Part shown: positions 29,742-40,308 of the stretch, one piece after another | How positions within the stretch are numbered: position 1 is the stretch's first letter | Layout: every line of letters starts with the position of its first letter | Assembly (NCBI RefSeq): GCF_007754425.1 | Contig: NZ_CP037452.1 | Coordinates: forward strand, 1 to 64,000 | DNA: 64,000 nt | Reading direction: 5' to 3' | Origin: Gimesia fumaroli | GTDB lineage: Bacteria; Planctomycetota; Planctomycetia; Planctomycetales; Planctomycetaceae | The notes under the pieces: model-generated | Databases searched by the model: none | The model's input: the letters and a program-made list of their open reading frames with translations, nothing else | What the model was told of the DNA's origin: nothing | Program-made: the position numbers and the translations under genes

Positions 29742-30710
29742 CTATTTCAGCTCAAACGGCTCTCCCAGCACTTGAATGCTCAGCAGGTGATGCGAGGGCA
29801 TTTTGGTGCCGCGTTCGACGACGGAGGTTTTGCCGTTTTTCTCGAGATCGGCTTTGGTTAACGTCCAGAGTACTTTCTTGTCGCGGGTGATTTCAAACGC
29901 CTGCACGTCGTTGTTCATGCCTTGGCGGTGATGATAGTCGGAGTTGATCACGACCAGATTGCCGTTGTTGCGGACCTGCACGCCGACGGGATACAACAGT
30001 TCGAAACCCAGATCGTCGTGCTTGTCCAACTCCCAGGTGATCTTGCCGTTCGGGTCGACTTCGATGATACGGTACGACGTGATGCAGGGGATCAGCGTGC
30101 GGCCGTTCGCCAGGCGAATCGCGGTGAAGGGGCGGTCGTTGTCGTTCAGCTTAAACCGCCAGACTTCCTTGCCGTCGGTGTTCAGTTCGAGAATGACTTT
30201 GTTATCGCGATACGAAATCAAATACGTGCCTTGCGGCGTTTTGCGTGCCTGCATATAGCGGTTGTGCGGGTTCTTGCCGCCGTCCGGCAGATCAATCGAC
30301 AGCGTCACCTGCTTGTCACGGTTGACTTCCAATAATTTCTGATTGCCGCAATCCAGAATCAGCACCTTGCCGTCTGCCAGTGGCTGGCAGGAGTTGATTT
30401 CCTGCTTTCCTTTTTCGCGGGGAACGTTAAACTCCCAGACGGTTTCTTTCGCCGGATTCACTTCACGTACGCCAAACCGGTGACAAAACAGTACATTCCC
30501 GTTGTCCCGTTTCCAGGCATCGTAAACCGTTTCAATGTCCGGCTGCTGGTAGTGCCAGACGATGTCGTTCTTTTCATCCAGCTCCATCACTCCTTCACCA
30601 TAGCCGATCAGCAGGCGATGCCCGGCTGTTTTGTTCGGCGTCTCCGCTGTGGCCAGTTGCAGCAGGGTACACGCCAGTAAGGTGATCCAGAGGGAAGTAT
30701 GAAATTTCAT
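29742..30710 (-). CDS. Secreted beta-propeller protein
   Basis: A 322-residue protein starting at 30710 with a signal peptide (basic start, then LWITLLACTLLQLATAE). The open frame continues upstream through the NHL gene in another frame and is not coding there. The body has repeated blades of the type NGNLVVINSDYHHRQG and DGKEVWRF, resembling PQQ-like or arylsulfotransferase-type propellers. No catalytic histidine could be placed with confidence. It is the last gene of a minus-strand group that begins with two sulfatases. Confidence 0.75.
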   Translation of the reverse strand: MKFHTSLWITLLACTLLQLATAETPNKTAGHRLLIGYGEGVMELDEKNDIVWHYQQPDIETVYDAWKRDNGNVLFCHRFGVREVNPAKETVWEFNVPREKGKQEINSCQPLADGKVLILDCGNQKLLEVNRDKQVTLSIDLPDGGKNPHNRYMQARKTPQGTYLISYRDNKVILELNTDGKEVWRFKLNDNDRPFTAIRLANGRTLIPCITSYRIIEVDPNGKITWELDKHDDLGFELLYPVGVQVRNNGNLVVINSDYHHRQGMNNDVQAFEITRDKKVLWTLTKADLEKNGKTSVVERGTKMPSHHLLSIQVLGEPFELK

Positions 30711-30741
30711 GGTGCGCTTTCTATTTTTCGTTGTCTGTGAA

Positions 30742-31794
30742 TCAGGTGGAAGACATGGGTGCCAGCTTGACCGGGTACGTATTTCCCGAAGCGAACTGCG
30801 GCACATAAATCGCGCCGTCGGCAGCCACGACCAGATCATGCGGATGGCGGAAGAAGCCCCCCTGCTGGTGCATCGGCTGTAGCTTTCCGTCGACGTATTG
30901 GGGCGCGGTGCCGCCGATGTTTGAGACGATTCGGTAATCTCGATCGAGGACCGAGATGTAGCCTTTGCTCTGTCGGTCTTTGGGCCAGTTATCCGCCAGG
31001 TGCGGCACGAACATATAGTCGCCAACGATCTGAATCATGCGTGGATTTGAGCCGGGCAGCGAAATTTCCTGGATCAGTTTGCCGTCCAGAGTCAGCCGTT
31101 TGATCGTCTGCTGATCGCTCATTGCGATGACCAGTTCGGGTTCGCCGGGGCCGCGTGAATCGATGATTCCTCCATGCGGGCCCCAGTGTGCGATGCCACC
31201 TTCCGGGCCGCCGAAGTAGTGCAGCAGCTTGCCCTCCCGGTTGTAACGCATAATGTAATCTTTGCCGTAGCCGTCCAGTACGAAGAAATCGCCGTTGGGC
31301 AGGTGCAGTGTCCAGGCGGGACGATATTCTTTCTCGCTGGCGTACTTGCCCGTCGATTGGGGATAGGTCAGCTCCATCAGGATTTCGCCGTCCAGCGTCG
31401 TTTTGAAGACACGGTGCAGATTGAGATCGGTAATAAACAACACCTCCCGATGGCCTTCGTTTACAATTTCCAGACCATGCGCGCCGGGAAAACGCGTGCC
31501 CCACTTCTTCAGTAGTTGACCCTCTTTGTTATAGACGATGACGTTATTCGTCGTCTCATCCGTCAGCAGAAAGATTCGACCTTTCGAATCGACGACCATC
31601 GCACTGCAGTTCTTCACCGGCGTTTTTTCATCGAGCACACCCCAACCGGCAACAGGTCGATACTGAAACTTCCCCTGGCCTAAAACAGGCAGCTTGTTTT
31701 CACTGGCGATCAGTTGATCGGCACCAAGAGCGCAGGCTCCTGAAAGCAGACTCTGATAGAGAAAATCGCGTCGATGAAGCCAGTGATCGGACAT
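30742..31794 (-). CDS. NHL-repeat beta-propeller protein with Tat-type N-terminus
   Basis: A 350-residue protein. The N-terminus has the twin-arginine form HRRDFLYQS followed by a short hydrophobic stretch, as in Tat-exported proteins. The body shows NHL-type blades (HGLEIVNEGHREVLFITD and GIIDSRGPGEPELVIAMSD), which usually bind ligands or other proteins rather than catalyse. It lies 31 bases upstream of the propeller gene at 29742-30710 and 34 bases downstream of a sulfatase, so the group is probably co-transcribed. Confidence 0.75.
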   Translation of the reverse strand: MSDHWLHRRDFLYQSLLSGACALGADQLIASENKLPVLGQGKFQYRPVAGWGVLDEKTPVKNCSAMVVDSKGRIFLLTDETTNNVIVYNKEGQLLKKWGTRFPGAHGLEIVNEGHREVLFITDLNLHRVFKTTLDGEILMELTYPQSTGKYASEKEYRPAWTLHLPNGDFFVLDGYGKDYIMRYNREGKLLHYFGGPEGGIAHWGPHGGIIDSRGPGEPELVIAMSDQQTIKRLTLDGKLIQEISLPGSNPRMIQIVGDYMFVPHLADNWPKDRQSKGYISVLDRDYRIVSNIGGTAPQYVDGKLQPMHQQGGFFRHPHDLVVAADGAIYVPQFASGNTYPVKLAPMSST

Positions 31795-31828
31795 GGTCTA
31801 CTCCTGCAAAATCGTGGATCGTCGTTAC

Positions 31829-33325
31829 TTATTTTCCTGCAGCGTGCCAGCGTTTCATTTGCTGAATATTCGCTTCCAGGATCGCGGCGGTTGTGGGATC
31901 CCGCTTACGGGACTTGTCCAGGTATGGTTTCATATCGCTATCGTACATCGCCTCCGATTCGGGAAAGCGGCCGCGGTCGTCTGTTTCGAGTTCCCAGTTC
32001 GCGAGCAGACCCCGGAATTCAGAGAGCTGCTTCTGGCAGGCGGGGTCATCGGCCAGGTTGTGTATTTCCCAGGGATCGCTGGTTAAGTCATACAGTTCTT
32101 CTTCGGGCCGCGTCTCGGCGAGATGCAGTGACTGGGCGGCGTTCAATTTACCGGCGGCGTATAATTCGCGCAATACAGGCATGAACGGTTTACCGTCCTT
32201 GTACTTGCAGGGCTGGAGATAGGGGCGCTGTGGCAGGTAATTGCGAATGTATTTGAAATTTCCTTTGCGGATGCTGCGAATATGATCGACGGTCTCATCA
32301 CAGCGATCGCGGGCCGACACCACATAGGTGCGCGGCTTGGCTTCTGGACCAAACAGGGGACGTCCCTGCATCGTCTTCGGAATCTCAATGCCTGCGAGAG
32401 CCAGGCTCGTCGCCGCCAGGTCGATGTGGGCGATTAACTCTTCACGTACTGATTTTGATCCGATGAACCTGGGTCCCCAGACGACGAACGGAATCTTCAG
32501 CCCTTCTTCATAGAGAAACTGCTTGCCGCGTGCGTGACTGATGCCGTGATCGGTCAGAAAAAAGACGATCGTATTGTCGAGCACGTTTTCTTTCTTCAGT
32601 TTGTCGAGGATGCGGCCTACCTGCTTGTCGGTATAGGCGACCGAGTTCAAGTAGGCGGCCCAGTCTTCGCGAATCACGGGGTGATCCGGGTAATATGGCG
32701 GTAGCGTTACTTCTTCTGCAGCGATCAAAGTCTCCAGACCGGTTTTCACTTCATCATACCAGCGATCGACGTTGCGCAGTTTTCCGCCCTGCAGTTGATA
32801 TTGCGCGAAGAAGGGTTGGCCTTTCGCGCGCTTCGTCCAGTCCACGCCGTCATAGAGATCGGACTTTTGATAGACGAAGTTGTAATCCTCTTTACCGGGC
32901 CGCGTCCCTTCCGGGTTGGCGTTGGTTGTATAATAGCCGGCGTTCCGGAAGAGTTCGGGAACGGTCTGTACTTCTTTGGGCAAATGAATCTTCAACGCAC
33001 CCCGTCCGCTGCGATGATGGTGGGCGCCGATGGTGGTTTGATACATGCCCGTAATCAGAGCCGAGCGAAACGTGGAACAGACCGGCGCCGTCGCGTACGC
33101 GTGATTGAATACGGTGCCTTCTCGTGCGAGTTGATCGACGTGGGGCGTTTTGACCAGGGACTCTCCCTGATAGCCAAAGTGGCACGACATATCGTCGACC
33201 AGAATCCAGACAATGTTCGGCCGCTGTGACGCGTGCGTGGGATTCTCTGCTGCTGCAATCCGAACGGACAGATTCAGTGTCAGGACCAGCAGGAGTATTG
33301 ACAGTATGAGCGACTTCAGTTTCAC
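31829..33325 (-). CDS. Secreted sulfatase, CSTFR-type active site
   Basis: A 498-residue S1-family sulfatase starting at a GTG that begins the signal peptide ([18 protein letters not shown]). A GTG 11 codons further out is also in frame. Metal ligands are in [11 protein letters not shown]. The formylglycine site reads [12 protein letters not shown], with threonine instead of the usual proline two residues after the cysteine. [15 protein letters not shown] and [14 protein letters not shown] are typical of the subfamily. The substrate is a sulfated glycan or similar ester outside the cytoplasm. It begins about 40 bases after a second sulfatase gene. Confidence 0.85.
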   Translation of the reverse strand: MKLKSLILSILLLVLTLNLSVRIAAAENPTHASQRPNIVWILVDDMSCHFGYQGESLVKTPHVDQLAREGTVFNHAYATAPVCSTFRSALITGMYQTTIGAHHHRSGRGALKIHLPKEVQTVPELFRNAGYYTTNANPEGTRPGKEDYNFVYQKSDLYDGVDWTKRAKGQPFFAQYQLQGGKLRNVDRWYDEVKTGLETLIAAEEVTLPPYYPDHPVIREDWAAYLNSVAYTDKQVGRILDKLKKENVLDNTIVFFLTDHGISHARGKQFLYEEGLKIPFVVWGPRFIGSKSVREELIAHIDLAATSLALAGIEIPKTMQGRPLFGPEAKPRTYVVSARDRCDETVDHIRSIRKGNFKYIRNYLPQRPYLQPCKYKDGKPFMPVLRELYAAGKLNAAQSLHLAETRPEEELYDLTSDPWEIHNLADDPACQKQLSEFRGLLANWELETDDRGRFPESEAMYDSDMKPYLDKSRKRDPTTAAILEANIQQMKRWHAAGK

Positions 33326-33361
33326 GGTAGTTACTTTCGGATTGTGTGTGCGAAGCACAGC

Positions 33362-34792
33362 CTAGTCATTGGGATTCACGATATTTTTCCAGTCGGGATA
33401 AATGGGCCGCGTATTGGAATCTTTCCCTCCGTTTACGGGCGGAGCAGGGGGAACGGTAGAAAGTGTCTGCTGCAACATCCGCCGGGACTGTTCGCCTTTA
33501 TTACCCGCTTGACCGGCGGTGAGGTTCTGACTCTCTTTGAGATCTTGAGGCACGTTGAAGAAGCGGCCGTCGCGATAAAGTTTGAATTGCCCGTCACGAA
33601 CATATTGACTCCCCTGGAAGCGGCCCCAATACGGTTGATAGTGACAGAGCACCCAGTCGCGGGGCTGGCCCGGCTGGCCGTTCAATTGCGGTAAGAAACT
33701 GCGACCGTCGATGGGGTCGCTGTTCCCAAGCTGCACACCGGCCATCGCGGCGAATGTGGAATAGAAGTCGGTGAAGTCGATCAGGTCATCCAGTACCTTG
33801 CCTTTCGGCGTATGCCCTTTCCAGTAGGCGACGAGCGGCACGTGCGTGCCCATATCGGTGGTGGAACCTTTGCCCCCTTTGATCGTCTGGCCGTTCCACT
33901 GGGAGGTGATTTGCACGTTCGTCCCATTATCGGCGGTGAAGAGGAAAAGCGTGTTTTCCAGTTGTCCGATCTCGTCAACCTGTTTCACAAGCTTGCCGAC
34001 GATTTTGTCGAGGTAGTTGACCATCGCCACGAAGTTCGCTTTGCGGGCCTTTTTGCCTTTGGGTTGTTTGTTCGCGGCTTGTGTGCGCGGTGCGTCGCCA
34101 ATCGTATCGGGCGTGGGCACAAACGGGTTGTGGACCAGCACCGTGGGATAATAGACAAAGAAAGGTTCATCTTTATTGCGCTGGATGAAGTCACACAGAA
34201 AGTCCGATACGATGTCGGGGCCATATTTGCCCTGATTGTCTTTGACCGACAGATACTTGCCGTTCTGTTCCAGAGGCGGACTCCAGAAACGCTCGCCGCC
34301 CCCTGACTTGCGATCGTGTACTGTCCGGGTCACCTGCCACAGACAATATTCATCAAAGCCCGCTTTGAAGGGCCGCGTGTTGTCGGCGTGACCTTCTGCC
34401 CCGTGATAGAGTCCGTTGAGCTGCCACTTGCCGGCGATGGCGGTTTTATAACCGGCGGCCTGCAGCATCTGCCCGAACGTTTTTTCTTGCGGATTCAGAT
34501 AACCGAAGTGCGTGTAGTTGCGGAAACTATATTTCCCCGTCATCAGCTTGACCCGGGACGGCGTGCAGAGGGGCGTGGAATAACAGTTCGTAAAGCGAAT
34601 TCCCTGTTTCGCCAGCGCATCAATGTGCGGCGTTTTGTAATCGTCCGCGCCGTACGAGCCGAAACATTCCCAACTCACATCATCGGCCATGATCAGAATG
34701 ATATTCGGCTTACGCGATTTCTGCGAAGCCGCCTCGGCTTCCAGCACACCAGCCGAGAACACAATCAACAAGATCAATGCGAGCTGCTTCAT
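33362..34792 (-). CDS. Secreted sulfatase, CTPSR-type active site
   Basis: A 476-residue sulfatase starting MKQLALILL at 34792, where a signal peptide begins. An upstream in-frame start at 34834 adds 14 residues and has no advantage. Metal ligands are in NIILIMADDVS. The formylglycine motif CTPSR follows the canonical CxPxR pattern. FLFTADNGTNVQI supplies further metal ligands. It heads the minus-strand group of two sulfatases and two propeller proteins, which suggests breakdown of a sulfated polymer. Confidence 0.9.
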   Translation of the reverse strand: MKQLALILLIVFSAGVLEAEAASQKSRKPNIILIMADDVSWECFGSYGADDYKTPHIDALAKQGIRFTNCYSTPLCTPSRVKLMTGKYSFRNYTHFGYLNPQEKTFGQMLQAAGYKTAIAGKWQLNGLYHGAEGHADNTRPFKAGFDEYCLWQVTRTVHDRKSGGGERFWSPPLEQNGKYLSVKDNQGKYGPDIVSDFLCDFIQRNKDEPFFVYYPTVLVHNPFVPTPDTIGDAPRTQAANKQPKGKKARKANFVAMVNYLDKIVGKLVKQVDEIGQLENTLFLFTADNGTNVQITSQWNGQTIKGGKGSTTDMGTHVPLVAYWKGHTPKGKVLDDLIDFTDFYSTFAAMAGVQLGNSDPIDGRSFLPQLNGQPGQPRDWVLCHYQPYWGRFQGSQYVRDGQFKLYRDGRFFNVPQDLKESQNLTAGQAGNKGEQSRRMLQQTLSTVPPAPPVNGGKDSNTRPIYPDWKNIVNPND

Positions 34793-34943
34793 TTCGAGCG
34801 CAACCTTTAACAGGGTGAACGAACAGGGAATCATGACTCAACAGAAGAGACACACCTACCATGCTACCTTGAGAGACATCACACGAACAGGATTTTTCGT
34901 GGAATTCGTGGCTGGTTTTCACCATGTGGGTAAGTTGTGGAAG

Positions 34944-35267
34944 CTACATTCCCTCATATTCCCAAAACCAGTGTTCGCCCAGTAAACGATAGGGGTCTGG
35001 TTTCAGGTTATGTGTCAGCGTCTCACGGATGAACTGATTCAGTTTGGAAATCGTCTGTTCGAGGCTGACCCATTCATCAAGCACGAATAAATGTTGTTTG
35101 CTCACAAGCTGACTGATCATCGAAGCGGTACAGACCTGTAACTCGTAGTAGTTACCGGCGTTATTTTCACCAACAAACAGTGTGGCCCATTCACCGAACC
35201 TGTAAGGATCGGAGGGAGCCCAGTCGAGCTCATGTTCATACCATCCGAAAGACAACACTTCCAGCAT
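34944..35267 (-). CDS. Imm8-like immunity-type protein
   Basis: A 107-residue soluble protein. The layout (GEWATLFVGENNAGNYYELQVC, then a helix, then QHLFVLDEWVSLEQTISKLN) resembles the Imm8 family of immunity proteins, which protect against polymorphic toxins. No toxin gene is present nearby, so it would be an orphan. It has no close operon partner. The resemblance is by eye only. Confidence 0.5.
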   Translation of the reverse strand: MLEVLSFGWYEHELDWAPSDPYRFGEWATLFVGENNAGNYYELQVCTASMISQLVSKQHLFVLDEWVSLEQTISKLNQFIRETLTHNLKPDPYRLLGEHWFWEYEGM

Positions 35268-35296
35268 CGTTGAAATCCCCCGACGTTTCCTTGTGT

Positions 35297-35914
35297 TTAA
35301 AACGCGTTCTCAACCAGGAAGACTGTCAGTGACCGGGCACCGTGGGCGCCGATGACCAGGGATTGTTCGATGTCGGCGGTTTTGGAGGGGCCGGACATGA
35401 AGGTGCCGAAACTGGGGGTTTCGAACGAGAGGCGTTCGTAGGCGGCGTGCATGTGTTGCACGACTTCGGCAGCGGGAACCAACAGCGCCACGTGTTGTGA
35501 GAGGAAATAGAGGGTGCGTGCGGGGCCGCCGTCGTTGGTGATCCAGACGGCGCCGTTTTCGGCGACCGCGAATTCACCGGGCAGAATCGCGAAGTCGATG
35601 TCTTCGAAATCATGCGGGTCGGTGACGTTGCTGATCTCGACGTTGGCCGTACCACAGTTTGAGATCTGCGAACAGATTTTTTTCGATTCCTGATAGGCGG
35701 GAATTTCGCTTAACTTCTGATTGACCTCGTCTACGTTTTTGACGCGGGCGCAGACTCCGCCGACCGATGCCAGCATGGTAGCAAACTGCTCCGCGGGATC
35801 ATCGTAGCTGATCCACTGCTGTGTCAACTCGGGCGCAGAGAGATCGGGGCGCTCTGTTTTGGGAACAGACTGGCTGCGGAGCCGATTCAAAATCTCATCT
35901 CTACTTGTTGTCAT
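35297..35914 (-). CDS. lutC: LutC-type LUD-domain protein
   Basis: A 205-residue LUD-domain protein, the third component of the LutABC lactate utilisation system. The segment ILPGEFAVAENGAVWITNDGG and the C-terminal VIGAHGARSLTVFLVE are typical. The start overlaps the end of the lutB gene by 14 bases. The system oxidises L-lactate to pyruvate and feeds electrons to quinone or another acceptor. Confidence 0.85.
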   Translation of the reverse strand: MTTSRDEILNRLRSQSVPKTERPDLSAPELTQQWISYDDPAEQFATMLASVGGVCARVKNVDEVNQKLSEIPAYQESKKICSQISNCGTANVEISNVTDPHDFEDIDFAILPGEFAVAENGAVWITNDGGPARTLYFLSQHVALLVPAAEVVQHMHAAYERLSFETPSFGTFMSGPSKTADIEQSLVIGAHGARSLTVFLVENAF

Positions 35915-37289
35915 GATTCTTCTTCATCCACTCGCGAAAACTCTGTTTGGGGAAGTCCGGCAGCTCCCGTTGTTTGCCCCAGGCATTGAAGCGATTGTAA
36001 AGCAGGAATCGGGGCAGACGTGGCACAATGGCCCGCGCACATTTTCCCGCGAAGCGATACAGCCGCGGAGCCTGCATCATCCAGCCCATCATTTTCATTG
36101 AGAGCCGTTTCGAAAACGGCAACAGCCCGCGCACGCGAATCTCTTTTCGCCAGGTGAGCAGTTGATGATGCAAGTCGATCTTGACCGGACAGACGTCGGT
36201 GCAGGAACCACACAGGCTGCAGGCGAATGGAAGGCTGGAATGTTCTTTCGCATCTTTGGCGGGTCCTAAGATCGAACCGATGGGGCCGGGCACTGTATTG
36301 TTGTAACTGTAGCCGCCGCTCCGTCGATAAACGGGGCAGGTATTCATACAGGCGGCACAGCGGATGCAGTTCAGCGAACGACGAAATTTATCGCTGCCTG
36401 CAATTTCGCTGCGACCGTTGTCCAACAGGACGACGTGCATTTCAGCTCCGGGCGCCGGTCCATGAAAGTGAGAGGAATAAGTGGTGATCGGTTGTCCGGT
36501 CGCCGAACGTGCCAACAGTCGCAGGAAGACGCTCAGATCGTTGGCGCGGGGAATCAGTTTTTCGATGCCCATACAGGCGATGTGCAGTTTGTTCAACGAC
36601 GTTCCCAGGTCGGCGTTGCCTTCGTTGGTGCAGACGACGAAACCGCCGGTTTCGGCAATCGCAAAATTGACGCCCGTGATGCCGGCTTCGGCGCCGATGA
36701 ATTTCTGTCGCAAGTGTTGTCGGGCGGCTTCCGTCAGGTATTGCGGATCGGTGGCCCCTTTTTCGGTGCCCAGTTTTTCGTGAAAGAGTTCGCCGATCTC
36801 TTCTTTTTTGATGTGAATCGCGGGCATCACGAGGTGGCTCGGTGGTTTGTTCTGCAGCTGCACGATGCGTTCGCCCAGGTCGGTGTCGATAATTTCAATG
36901 CCCTGCCGTTCGAGGTAGGGATTGAGATGACACTCTTCGGTGAGCATCGATTTGCTCTTTACGACTTTGGTGACATTGTGCTGTTTCAGAATGCCGTGCA
37001 CGATTTCGTTGTGCTCTTTCGCATCGCGGGCCCAGTGAACGTGGACCCCTTTCGCGTTCGCATTCTTTTCGAATTCTTCGAGCAGGTCGGGCAGATGCGA
37101 TACAGTGTACGACTTGATTTTCGAAGCCTGCTCGCGGAGCAGTTCCCATTCGGGAATCTGTCCTGAAGCAGCGTCGCGTTTGGAACGCACAAACCAGAGC
37201 GACTGATCGTGCCAGTGCGCACGCTCTTTATTCTTGACGAACTCGGTTGCTAATTTTGGATGTGCTGGCATGTTATAAACACTCGGCAA
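35901..37289 (-). CDS. lutB: LutB-type iron-sulfur protein
   Basis: A 462-residue LUD-domain protein with two ferredoxin-type [4Fe-4S] motifs: CIRCAACMNTCPVY and CSLCGSCTDVCPVKID, at about residues 310-370. The N-terminal LUD half and the C-terminal helical region complete the standard LutB layout. It overlaps lutA by 17 bases upstream and lutC by 14 bases downstream, so the three are one transcript. Confidence 0.92.
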   Translation of the reverse strand: MPSVYNMPAHPKLATEFVKNKERAHWHDQSLWFVRSKRDAASGQIPEWELLREQASKIKSYTVSHLPDLLEEFEKNANAKGVHVHWARDAKEHNEIVHGILKQHNVTKVVKSKSMLTEECHLNPYLERQGIEIIDTDLGERIVQLQNKPPSHLVMPAIHIKKEEIGELFHEKLGTEKGATDPQYLTEAARQHLRQKFIGAEAGITGVNFAIAETGGFVVCTNEGNADLGTSLNKLHIACMGIEKLIPRANDLSVFLRLLARSATGQPITTYSSHFHGPAPGAEMHVVLLDNGRSEIAGSDKFRRSLNCIRCAACMNTCPVYRRSGGYSYNNTVPGPIGSILGPAKDAKEHSSLPFACSLCGSCTDVCPVKIDLHHQLLTWRKEIRVRGLLPFSKRLSMKMMGWMMQAPRLYRFAGKCARAIVPRLPRFLLYNRFNAWGKQRELPDFPKQSFREWMKKNHDNK

Positions 37290-38019
37290 AAATTTCTGAG
37301 ATATGCATCACACGAATCGGTTTCTGCTGGCGGCGAATGATGCCGCTCATGTGCATCAGGCAGGACATGTCGAGGGCTGTCAAGACTTCGGTGCCTGCTT
37401 GCTCATGATCACTTACGCGGTCTTCGCCCATCATGCAGGAGACGGCTTCTTCGGCGACGGCAAACGTTCCCCCAAAGCCGCAGCATTCATCGGGCCGCTT
37501 GAGCGTGGTGACTTCGACGCCGTCAATGCTTTCGAGCAGCGCCCGTGCGGGGCCGAACGGTTCGATTCGGAGTTCGCTGGAGCTGGCCAGCCGCAATTCG
37601 CGTAAGCCGTGACAACTCTGGTGCAGGCCGACTTTGTGCGGAAAACGTCCCGCCAGTTTATCGATGCCCAGTTCGTTGGTCAGATACTCGCAGAACTCAA
37701 ACGTTTTCGCTTTGAGGGCCTCATATTCCGGGTTGTCGGTGAAATATTCATCGTAATGATGTTTGACCATTGAGACACAACTGCCGGAGGGACAGACGAC
37801 GGCATCGTACGATTTGAAAATTTCCAGAAAGCGGCGTGCCAGCGGGCCGACTTCGTTGGTGCAGCCGGTATTCGCCATGGGCTGGCCGCAACAGGTCTGG
37901 CTTTCGGGATATTCGACGTCGCACCCGAAATGTTCCAGTGTTTTCAGCGTCGCAATTCCCACTTGTGGGTACAACTGATCAATATAACAGGGAATAAACA
38001 AGCCGACTTTGGGCGCCAT
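37273..38019 (-). CDS. lutA: LutA-type CCG-domain oxidoreductase subunit
   Basis: A 248-residue protein with two CCG (cysteine-rich) domains, seen in TCCGQPMANTGC and DECCGFGGTFAV. These bind an unusual Fe-S cluster in heterodisulfide-reductase-like and lactate-utilisation proteins. It is the first gene of the lutA-lutB-lutC transcript. The upstream neighbour, 193 bases away, is an aldo/keto reductase on the same strand. Confidence 0.9.
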   Translation of the reverse strand: MAPKVGLFIPCYIDQLYPQVGIATLKTLEHFGCDVEYPESQTCCGQPMANTGCTNEVGPLARRFLEIFKSYDAVVCPSGSCVSMVKHHYDEYFTDNPEYEALKAKTFEFCEYLTNELGIDKLAGRFPHKVGLHQSCHGLRELRLASSSELRIEPFGPARALLESIDGVEVTTLKRPDECCGFGGTFAVAEEAVSCMMGEDRVSDHEQAGTEVLTALDMSCLMHMSGIIRRQQKPIRVMHISEIFAECL

Positions 38020-38212
38020 AGTGCAGGACTCAAATTGGATGCCAGAGAATAAACGGTAAAAACAATCTTGATCTTCATCTCCTTTATAGTCCCCTTCATG
38101 CCGATTGCCAAGCCGACGAAGGGGGAAGAAAGTTCAGACTGTGCTGCAGGGATTCCACAGATTACGTAACATTCTTGCGGAATCAGTGCGGTTTTTGAGT
38201 CCGTTCAACGCA

Positions 38213-38989
38213 CTAAGCGGCTGGTGAGATCGCAACCGCGGCGGCGGTTTCCCAGTTGGTCCGGATGTGATCCAGATTTAATCCGCCGACCACGAGATTA
38301 CTGACGCCGGGATTGCGCAGCACGAATGAAATCGCATCTGCGGCGGGAAGATGACCCGAGGCCAGCCCTTTTTTCACAATCACACCAATGCCCTGTTCGG
38401 CGGCAGTCTGAATGACGGCTGCGTGCGAACGATCTTCCAGGTGATATTCGAGCATCAAGACGTCGGCCCAGTCGAGTGCCGCCGTGGCGCCCGCTGGCGT
38501 TTTCCCGGAGAGACCGATCCAGCGAATCTTGCCTGCCTGTTGAAAGGACTGCAGCAGTTCTACCGTGTCAGTCTCATTCTGAATCGTTTCGTCATCGCCG
38601 TTCGAATGAATCAGCACGATATCCAGCACATCGGTTTTTAATCGCTTCAGACTGCGTTCGAGACTTGCCTCTAAACTGTCACGAGAATAATCATAGGTCG
38701 AGGCGCCGTTTTCAAACGTCTCACCAATTTTGGTGGAGAGCAGAAATTCAGAACGGCGGTGCGCAAGGAACTGTCCGATTCGCTCTTCACTGATGCCGTA
38801 GGCGGGCGCGGTATCAATATGATTGATGCCCAGATCGAGCACCGAATTCAGCAGACGTTCGGTGGTGGCATCGTCGGGAAGCTCATACGCCTTGCTGTAT
38901 TTGATCTGCTGGTTGCGGCCGATTTTAAACGCGCCAAAGCCGAGTGCGCTAATCGAAGCACCGGTGTTTCCTAAAGGGCGGTATTGCAT
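38213..38989 (-). CDS. Aldo/keto reductase
   Basis: A 258-residue NADPH-dependent reductase starting [14 protein letters not shown] at 38989. The frame is open for another 48 codons upstream, but that stretch overlaps the oxidase gene in another frame and is not protein-like. The catalytic segment [18 protein letters not shown] and the C-terminal [17 protein letters not shown] fit the family. It lies 22 bases after the FAD oxidoreductase gene. It may act on an aldehyde or ketone made nearby, which is inference. Confidence 0.85.
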   Translation of the reverse strand: MQYRPLGNTGASISALGFGAFKIGRNQQIKYSKAYELPDDATTERLLNSVLDLGINHIDTAPAYGISEERIGQFLAHRRSEFLLSTKIGETFENGASTYDYSRDSLEASLERSLKRLKTDVLDIVLIHSNGDDETIQNETDTVELLQSFQQAGKIRWIGLSGKTPAGATAALDWADVLMLEYHLEDRSHAAVIQTAAEQGIGVIVKKGLASGHLPAADAISFVLRNPGVSNLVVGGLNLDHIRTNWETAAAVAISPAA

Positions 38990-39011
38990 AGTTCCGTTTC
39001 CAAAAAGCCGT

Positions 39012-40259
39012 TCAGGCTGCTTCTTCATTCGATTGAATCTCATTGAGCGTGACCCAGTTCTCTGCGGTTTCCCACGGCGGCTGTGCCACCTCGGGTGTGG
39101 GAAGTGAGGAAAACACATCCAACCAGGATGCATCGTCGGCGGTCGGCACGACGTTCATCTGAGACAGATTCTGGCAGACCTCTTCGGCCAGTCGGGGTGC
39201 CAATGCCAGTTTCGCTGGCCAGGCGGTCAGCAGATTGCCGTCTTTCAGGATTTGAGGGGTTTCCGGTCGGAGTCCTGATTTGGTCACGCCTTCGGCGCGA
39301 TCGACGGCGTAGGAATTCCATTCGAGTCCCGTCAGGTCGATGCCGGGAACACAGGCGGCGAGTTCACGGGCGGCATGCGCGATCAAATCGCGACGATTCA
39401 TGGTCACGCCGACTTCCGCAACCTGACCTCCTAACTGCCAGACGGTCCGACCTTGGGAATCGGTGTCGGACGTAATCGTGACCCTGGTTTTTGCCCCATC
39501 GACACAATGGCCACTGAAGGCAGGCAGATCGCCTCGGACCAGTGCCATGTGTAGCGGCCGGGTTTGCATGCAGGGACTGTCGGTCGAATCTGTTTGTCGT
39601 CGTGCCTGTTTTCGAAGTCCTTCGTTGCCACGGCCCGCCGTCAGCAAGACCGCCTCGGTTTCGATGGTCAGTGGTTCCCCGGTTGCCGTTTGAATCTGGA
39701 CCGCAGTAATGTTTCCGTTGGAATCGAGTTGAAATTTCAACTGCTCCGGATCGTATTTGAAAATCTGGTTCCGAAATGAATCGGCAAAATTGGTGATCAG
39801 GCTATACGGGGAGATAACCTGTTCTTCCATCACGCCGATCGAGCCGGGGCAATTTGCCAGAACTTCGGGTGCGTCTTCCGGCGCGAGGTTCTGGGGCGCG
39901 ACTTGCAGTCCCATTTTGGCGCCGAACATGCCCAGCCGTGAGGACAGCGATTCGGTACGCCAGAGATAACAGTGGGGGGAGCGAATTTCGGTTTGTGACA
40001 GATCAGGACTTTGTTCGCCCGCCAGCGACTTTCTCCAGATCAGCGGCATTTCACGGATGCGTCGGGCCGAGCCGGTCATCATGCCCTGCAGCGTGTATTT
40101 CAAACCGCCGTGGATGATGCCTTGTGAAGCAATTGTCTGACCGCTTCCCAGCGTGAAAGCTTCCAGCAGAATACAGCGGTATCCCTGTCGGCTGGCTTCG
40201 CTCAACGTCCAGAGACCAGCGATGCCTCCTCCCAAAATGACTAAATCAGCACTTGGCAC
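39012..40259 (-). CDS. FAD-dependent oxidoreductase (DAO family)
   Basis: A 415-residue flavoprotein with an N-terminal FAD motif [15 protein letters not shown] and the ASQGIIHGG segment seen in D-amino acid oxidase and L-2-hydroxyglutarate or glycerol-3-phosphate oxidising enzymes. The substrate cannot be read from the sequence. It lies upstream of the aldo/keto reductase and the lut operon on the same strand, so oxidation of a 2-hydroxy acid is plausible. Confidence 0.8.
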   Translation of the reverse strand: MPSADLVILGGGIAGLWTLSEASRQGYRCILLEAFTLGSGQTIASQGIIHGGLKYTLQGMMTGSARRIREMPLIWRKSLAGEQSPDLSQTEIRSPHCYLWRTESLSSRLGMFGAKMGLQVAPQNLAPEDAPEVLANCPGSIGVMEEQVISPYSLITNFADSFRNQIFKYDPEQLKFQLDSNGNITAVQIQTATGEPLTIETEAVLLTAGRGNEGLRKQARRQTDSTDSPCMQTRPLHMALVRGDLPAFSGHCVDGAKTRVTITSDTDSQGRTVWQLGGQVAEVGVTMNRRDLIAHAARELAACVPGIDLTGLEWNSYAVDRAEGVTKSGLRPETPQILKDGNLLTAWPAKLALAPRLAEEVCQNLSQMNVVPTADDASWLDVFSSLPTPEVAQPPWETAENWVTLNEIQSNEEAA

Positions 40260-40308
40260 ACCGAGAATCCTTTCTCTGATTAATACTGGGGTGGCCTTCG
40301 ATTAATGT

